Shown in pieces: positions 61,591-64,000 of a stretch of 64,000 bases of DNA; within the stretch, counting starts at the first letter, position 1, and every line of letters begins with the position of its first letter. The notes below the pieces were generated by a model, which was given only the letters and a program-made list of their open reading frames with translations, did no database searches and was not told where the DNA came from. A program made the position numbers and the translations under genes. Location of the stretch: the NCBI RefSeq assembly GCF_003316845.1, contig NZ_QMIK01000005.1:1-64000 (forward strand). Reading direction: 5' to 3'. This DNA is from Cognataquiflexum aquatile. Its GTDB lineage: Bacteria; Bacteroidota; Bacteroidia; Cytophagales; Cyclobacteriaceae.

Positions 61591-62955
61591 ATGAAAACTT
61601 TATTACAAAAATTTCTCTTCATTGCTTTCCTTGCAAATCTCGGACTTGGTTGTCAGGAAAAAAAGGATTACCAAAATGCCATTACCGATGGTTCCTACCA
61701 GATTGCGGCTCAGGACAAACTTACCACAGTCATCATCAATGATATTTTTTCACCCCCAGTCGCGAGTAGGATTTATGCCTATTCTTCCCTTGCGGCCTAT
61801 GAAGTGACTGCCCTCTCCGATCCCAATTACCAAACCTTGATGGGTCAGCTCAATGGTTTTGAGAAAACCGAATTTGATACCTCAGGACAAATCTATTATC
61901 CTTTGGCCTCCCTGGCTGCCTATTACAAAGTGGCAACAGCGTTGATTTTCTCCGAACTCCTAATGAAAGAACATAGAGATAAAGCCTACGCAGAACTCAA
62001 AGAAAAAGGAATTCCGGAGGAAGTTTTTGAAAGATCTGTCAAACTCGGTGATGAAGTCGGCGCACATATAATTGCCTATTACAAAAAAGACAATTACCAT
62101 GAAAGCCGTTCTTTTGAAAAATATACGGTCAGCAACGATCCGGGCACTTGGCAGCCAACCCCACCAGCTTATATGGAAGGAATCGAGCCTCACTGGAATA
62201 AAATCAGGCCTTTTGTCCTTGATTCTGCTTCTCAGTTTAAAGCAACTCCCGGGACCGAATTCAGTACCGAACCTTCAAGTCAATTTTACAAAGAGGCTGA
62301 GGAGGTTTTCAAAATTGTCAATGAATTGAGTGAGGACCAAAAGGATATCGCCATGTTTTGGGATTGCAATCCCTACAAAGTCAATGTCAAAGGGCATGTG
62401 ATGTTTGCAGAGAAAAAAATAACTCCGGGAGGACATTGGATGGGTATTGCGGCGATATCTTCCAAAACGGCAGGGCAGGATTGGAAAGGAACTTCAGAAA
62501 CATTGGCGTTTACGAGCATCGCTATTTTTGATGCTTTCATAGCTTGTTGGGATGAAAAATACAGAAGCAGGTTGATCCGACCTGAGACATATATCAACCG
62601 ATATATTGACGAAGATTGGTTGCCATTATTACAGACTCCTCCATTCCCTGAATATACAAGTGGACACAGTGTGGCTTCCAATGCGGCGGCTGAGGCATTG
62701 ACCAGTTTATTTGGTGAGCCCTTCCATTTTGTGGATTCTACAGAGGTGGCCTATGGCCTCCCTGTAAGAGAGTTTGACTCATTCAGACAGGCCGCAGACG
62801 AAGCGGCAATCAGCAGATTATACGGCGGTATCCACTATATGCCTGCAATCGTCAATGGCTCAGATAAAGGGAAAAAGATCGGAAATCATTTGATTGAAAA
62901 TGTAAAAACCAAAACAGGATCATCTGCCCCGGTAGCAACAAATTCCAAAAAATAA
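61591..62955 (+). CDS. Vanadium-dependent haloperoxidase/PAP2 phosphatase-superfamily lipoprotein
   Basis: A 454-residue lipoprotein (lipobox LGLGC, Cys 21). The superfamily's three anion-binding motifs are all present: K323-x6-R330-P331 (KYRSRLIRP), TSGH at 356-359 (Thr for the usual Pro of PSGH) and S408-R409-x5-H415 (SRLYGGIH). The motifs bind vanadate in haloperoxidases or phosphate in acid phosphatases; activity cannot be decided. It follows VCBS paralogue 3 by about 150 bp. It is probably periplasmic or surface-located. An intrinsic terminator follows. Confidence 0.88.
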   Translation: MKTLLQKFLFIAFLANLGLGCQEKKDYQNAITDGSYQIAAQDKLTTVIINDIFSPPVASRIYAYSSLAAYEVTALSDPNYQTLMGQLNGFEKTEFDTSGQIYYPLASLAAYYKVATALIFSELLMKEHRDKAYAELKEKGIPEEVFERSVKLGDEVGAHIIAYYKKDNYHESRSFEKYTVSNDPGTWQPTPPAYMEGIEPHWNKIRPFVLDSASQFKATPGTEFSTEPSSQFYKEAEEVFKIVNELSEDQKDIAMFWDCNPYKVNVKGHVMFAEKKITPGGHWMGIAAISSKTAGQDWKGTSETLAFTSIAIFDAFIACWDEKYRSRLIRPETYINRYIDEDWLPLLQTPPFPEYTSGHSVASNAAAEALTSLFGEPFHFVDSTEVAYGLPVREFDSFRQAADEAAISRLYGGIHYMPAIVNGSDKGKKIGNHLIENVKTKTGSSAPVATNSKK

Positions 62956-62968
62956 TCCTTTCCTTTCC

Positions 62969-63007
62969 AAAAAGGGGCAAATGTACAGGTCATTTGCCCC
63001 TTTTTTA
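62969..63007 (+). terminator. Intrinsic terminator at the end of the susCD/VCBS region
   Basis: AAAAGGGGCAAATG pairs with CATTTGCCCCTTTT, followed by six or more T, after the PAP2-type gene. Confidence 0.93.
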
Positions 63008-63050
63008 TTTTTTATTCCTGATCAAAGTCAATTTGCCTAATCGAAAACCC

Positions 63051-63058
63051 TAATTTTG
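63051..63058 (+). promoter_or_regulatory. -7 promoter element of rsmG
   Basis: TAATTTTG matches TAnnTTTG, 22 nt upstream of the rsmG ATG. A TTTG lies 15 nt further upstream, closer than the usual spacing. Confidence 0.5.
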
Positions 63059-63080
63059 GAACTTAACTCCAATAGAATTT

Positions 63081-63713
63081 ATGGACCTTATTCTCAAATA
63101 TTTCCCGGATCTGACAGAATCCCAAAAGGAAAAATTCGCCAAACTTGGCCCTTTGTATGCTGATTGGAATGAAAAGATCAATGTAATCAGCAGAAAGGAC
63201 ATGGAACACTTTTACGAAAAACATGTCCTCCATTCATTGGGCATCGCTAAAGTGATTCAATTTGAACCTGGAACAAAAATATTGGATATCGGTACAGGAG
63301 GTGGGTTTCCCGGAATTCCATTGGCAATTATGTTTCCCGAAACACATTTCCATTTAGTGGATTCGATCGGTAAAAAAATCAATGTCGTCAAAGACATCGC
63401 CAAGCAACTGAAGCTTTCCAATGTCGAAGCCCAACAGGTTCGGGCTGAAGATTTGGTGAGGAAATACGACTTTATTCTCAGCAGGGCTGTGACACGTTTT
63501 GCCAATATCCTTCCTTGGGTCAAAAACAAATTCAAAAAAGAAGATTTCAACGAACTTCAAAACGGACTGCTGCTGCTCAAAGGCGGTGATGTAGATGAGG
63601 AAATGGAAGAAAGAGAAGTCAGCTACGTGTCTTACCACTTGGACGATTATTTCAAAGAGGAATTTTTCAAAACCAAAAAAGTGGTCTATGTGCCTTGGGA
63701 AGGGAAAAGGTGA
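63081..63713 (+). CDS. rsmG: 16S rRNA (guanine527-N7)-methyltransferase
   Basis: A 210-residue enzyme with YADWNEKINVISRKD near the N-terminus, the SAM-binding ILDIGTGGGFPGIPLA, and FILSRAVTRFA. It methylates G527 of 16S rRNA. The C-terminal EGKR lies next to a purine-rich repeat that starts at the stop codon. Confidence 0.95.
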   Translation: MDLILKYFPDLTESQKEKFAKLGPLYADWNEKINVISRKDMEHFYEKHVLHSLGIAKVIQFEPGTKILDIGTGGGFPGIPLAIMFPETHFHLVDSIGKKINVVKDIAKQLKLSNVEAQQVRAEDLVRKYDFILSRAVTRFANILPWVKNKFKKEDFNELQNGLLLLKGGDVDEEMEEREVSYVSYHLDDYFKEEFFKTKKVVYVPWEGKR

Positions 63714-63780
63714 GAAGAAGGGAAGTCAGGAAGTTTGGAAGTATGGAGGTGGGAAGTTTGGAAGTAGGAAGTACGATCCA
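63713..63780. repeat. Heptamer repeat block C
   Basis: GGAAGT-type units (AGGAAGT, TTGGAAGT, ATGGAGGT, GGGAAGT, TTGGAAGT, GGAAGTAC) recur after the rsmG stop codon. Confidence 0.8.
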
Positions 63781-63810
63781 AAAAAAAGGTTAAGAATAGG
63801 AAATAACTTA

Positions 63811-63850
63811 TCCTTGTCACATCGACCAGAGGGAGATATTTGTTGAAAAG
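63811..63850. repeat. REP-like sequence near the right edge
   Basis: A TCCTTGTCACATCGACC stretch followed by GGGAGATATTTG resembles intergenic elements seen in many Bacteroidota and shares TCCTTGTCA with 53285-53335. Confidence 0.4.
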
Positions 63851-63886
63851 AACGGTGGAAAGACGAAAAAGGAAATATAGCTTTCC

Positions 63887-64000
63887 TTAATCCTTTTCAG
63901 GACTTCCGGTATTGGCATCTTCATCCAAATCACCTTTTTGGGTTTCAAAACTTGACCTGAAATGTATATCACGCTGCGGAAAGGGAATAACAATTCCCTG
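63887..64000 (-). CDS. MscS-family mechanosensitive channel, C-terminal fragment (partial)
   Basis: The minus strand of the last 114 nt translates in frame from the right edge to a stop at 63887, giving a 37-residue C-terminus that begins QGIVIPFPQRDIHFRSS. The IPFPQRDIHFR stretch is the conserved end of the MscS C-terminal domain (IPFPQ-x-x-[VI]-H). A short acidic tail follows. The rest of the gene lies outside the window. Confidence 0.8.
   Translation of the reverse strand, partial: QGIVIPFPQRDIHFRSSFETQKGDLDEDANTGSPEKD

Overview
This is a chromosomal window of a Bacteroidota bacterium, most likely Cytophagales and probably Cyclobacteriaceae-like (the family-level placement is inference). 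The evidence is a SusC/SusD pair, Tat-exported Gfo/Idh oxidoreductases paired with DUF1080 proteins, DUF4293 and DUF4397 proteins, a type B ribosomal protein L31, several Bacteroidota-type promoters (-7 TAnnTTTG, -33 TTTG), very few Shine-Dalgarno sequences, and the first ~84 nt of a 16S rRNA gene running off the left edge.

Layout. 1-516: 5' end of a 16S gene (minus strand) and its leader with two promoter-like elements. 517-3223: three-gene minus-strand operon (Gfo/Idh/MocA oxidoreductase and two DUF1080 proteins), a candidate 3-keto-glycoside pathway. 3346-7388: metal/corrinoid-binding protein, M42 peptidase, four-helix-bundle protein between inverted repeats, acyl-CoA carboxylase beta subunit. 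7554-12650 (plus): Ppx/GppA phosphatase, Ldh-family dehydrogenase, a small protein plus nucleotidyltransferase pair, a second exported Gfo/Idh protein, a DUF4397 lipoprotein. 12701-15250 (minus): cysM, cysE, a beta-barrel protein, a FtsB/DivIC protein. 15440-18226 (plus): large BNR/sortilin-like protein. 18262-19385 (minus): beta-barrel protein and CheY-like regulator. 19520-27336 (minus): tightly packed eight-gene run (GlmU-like, holB, rimB-like, rimK, hemC, cyclophilin, SDR reductase, sodium symporter), preceded by rpmE. 27928-44413: mixed housekeeping genes (6-bladed propeller lipoprotein, Wzi/RemB-like protein, two ABC exporters, comM-like, a trans-sulfuration enzyme, DUF4293, truA, a collagen-like lipoprotein, hemE, MOSC protein).

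45153-62955 is the most distinctive region: a SusC/SusD outer-membrane uptake pair, then three paralogous ~1100-residue FG-GAP/VCBS lipoproteins with an ASPIC/UnbV domain, an unrelated small lipoprotein, an embedded VapBC-like toxin-antitoxin pair, and a lipoprotein of the vanadium haloperoxidase/PAP2 phosphatase superfamily. No recognisable glycoside hydrolase or polysaccharide lyase is present, so this is not a standard polysaccharide utilisation locus and its substrate is unknown. rsmG follows, and the right edge cuts a MscS-type channel gene.

Intergenic DNA carries several families of short repeats: 7-bp-period purine-rich arrays just after stop codons, TTATTGGG and CGCAAAGG 8-mers, and REP-like hairpins. 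No CRISPR array, insertion sequence, prophage or tRNA gene was seen.
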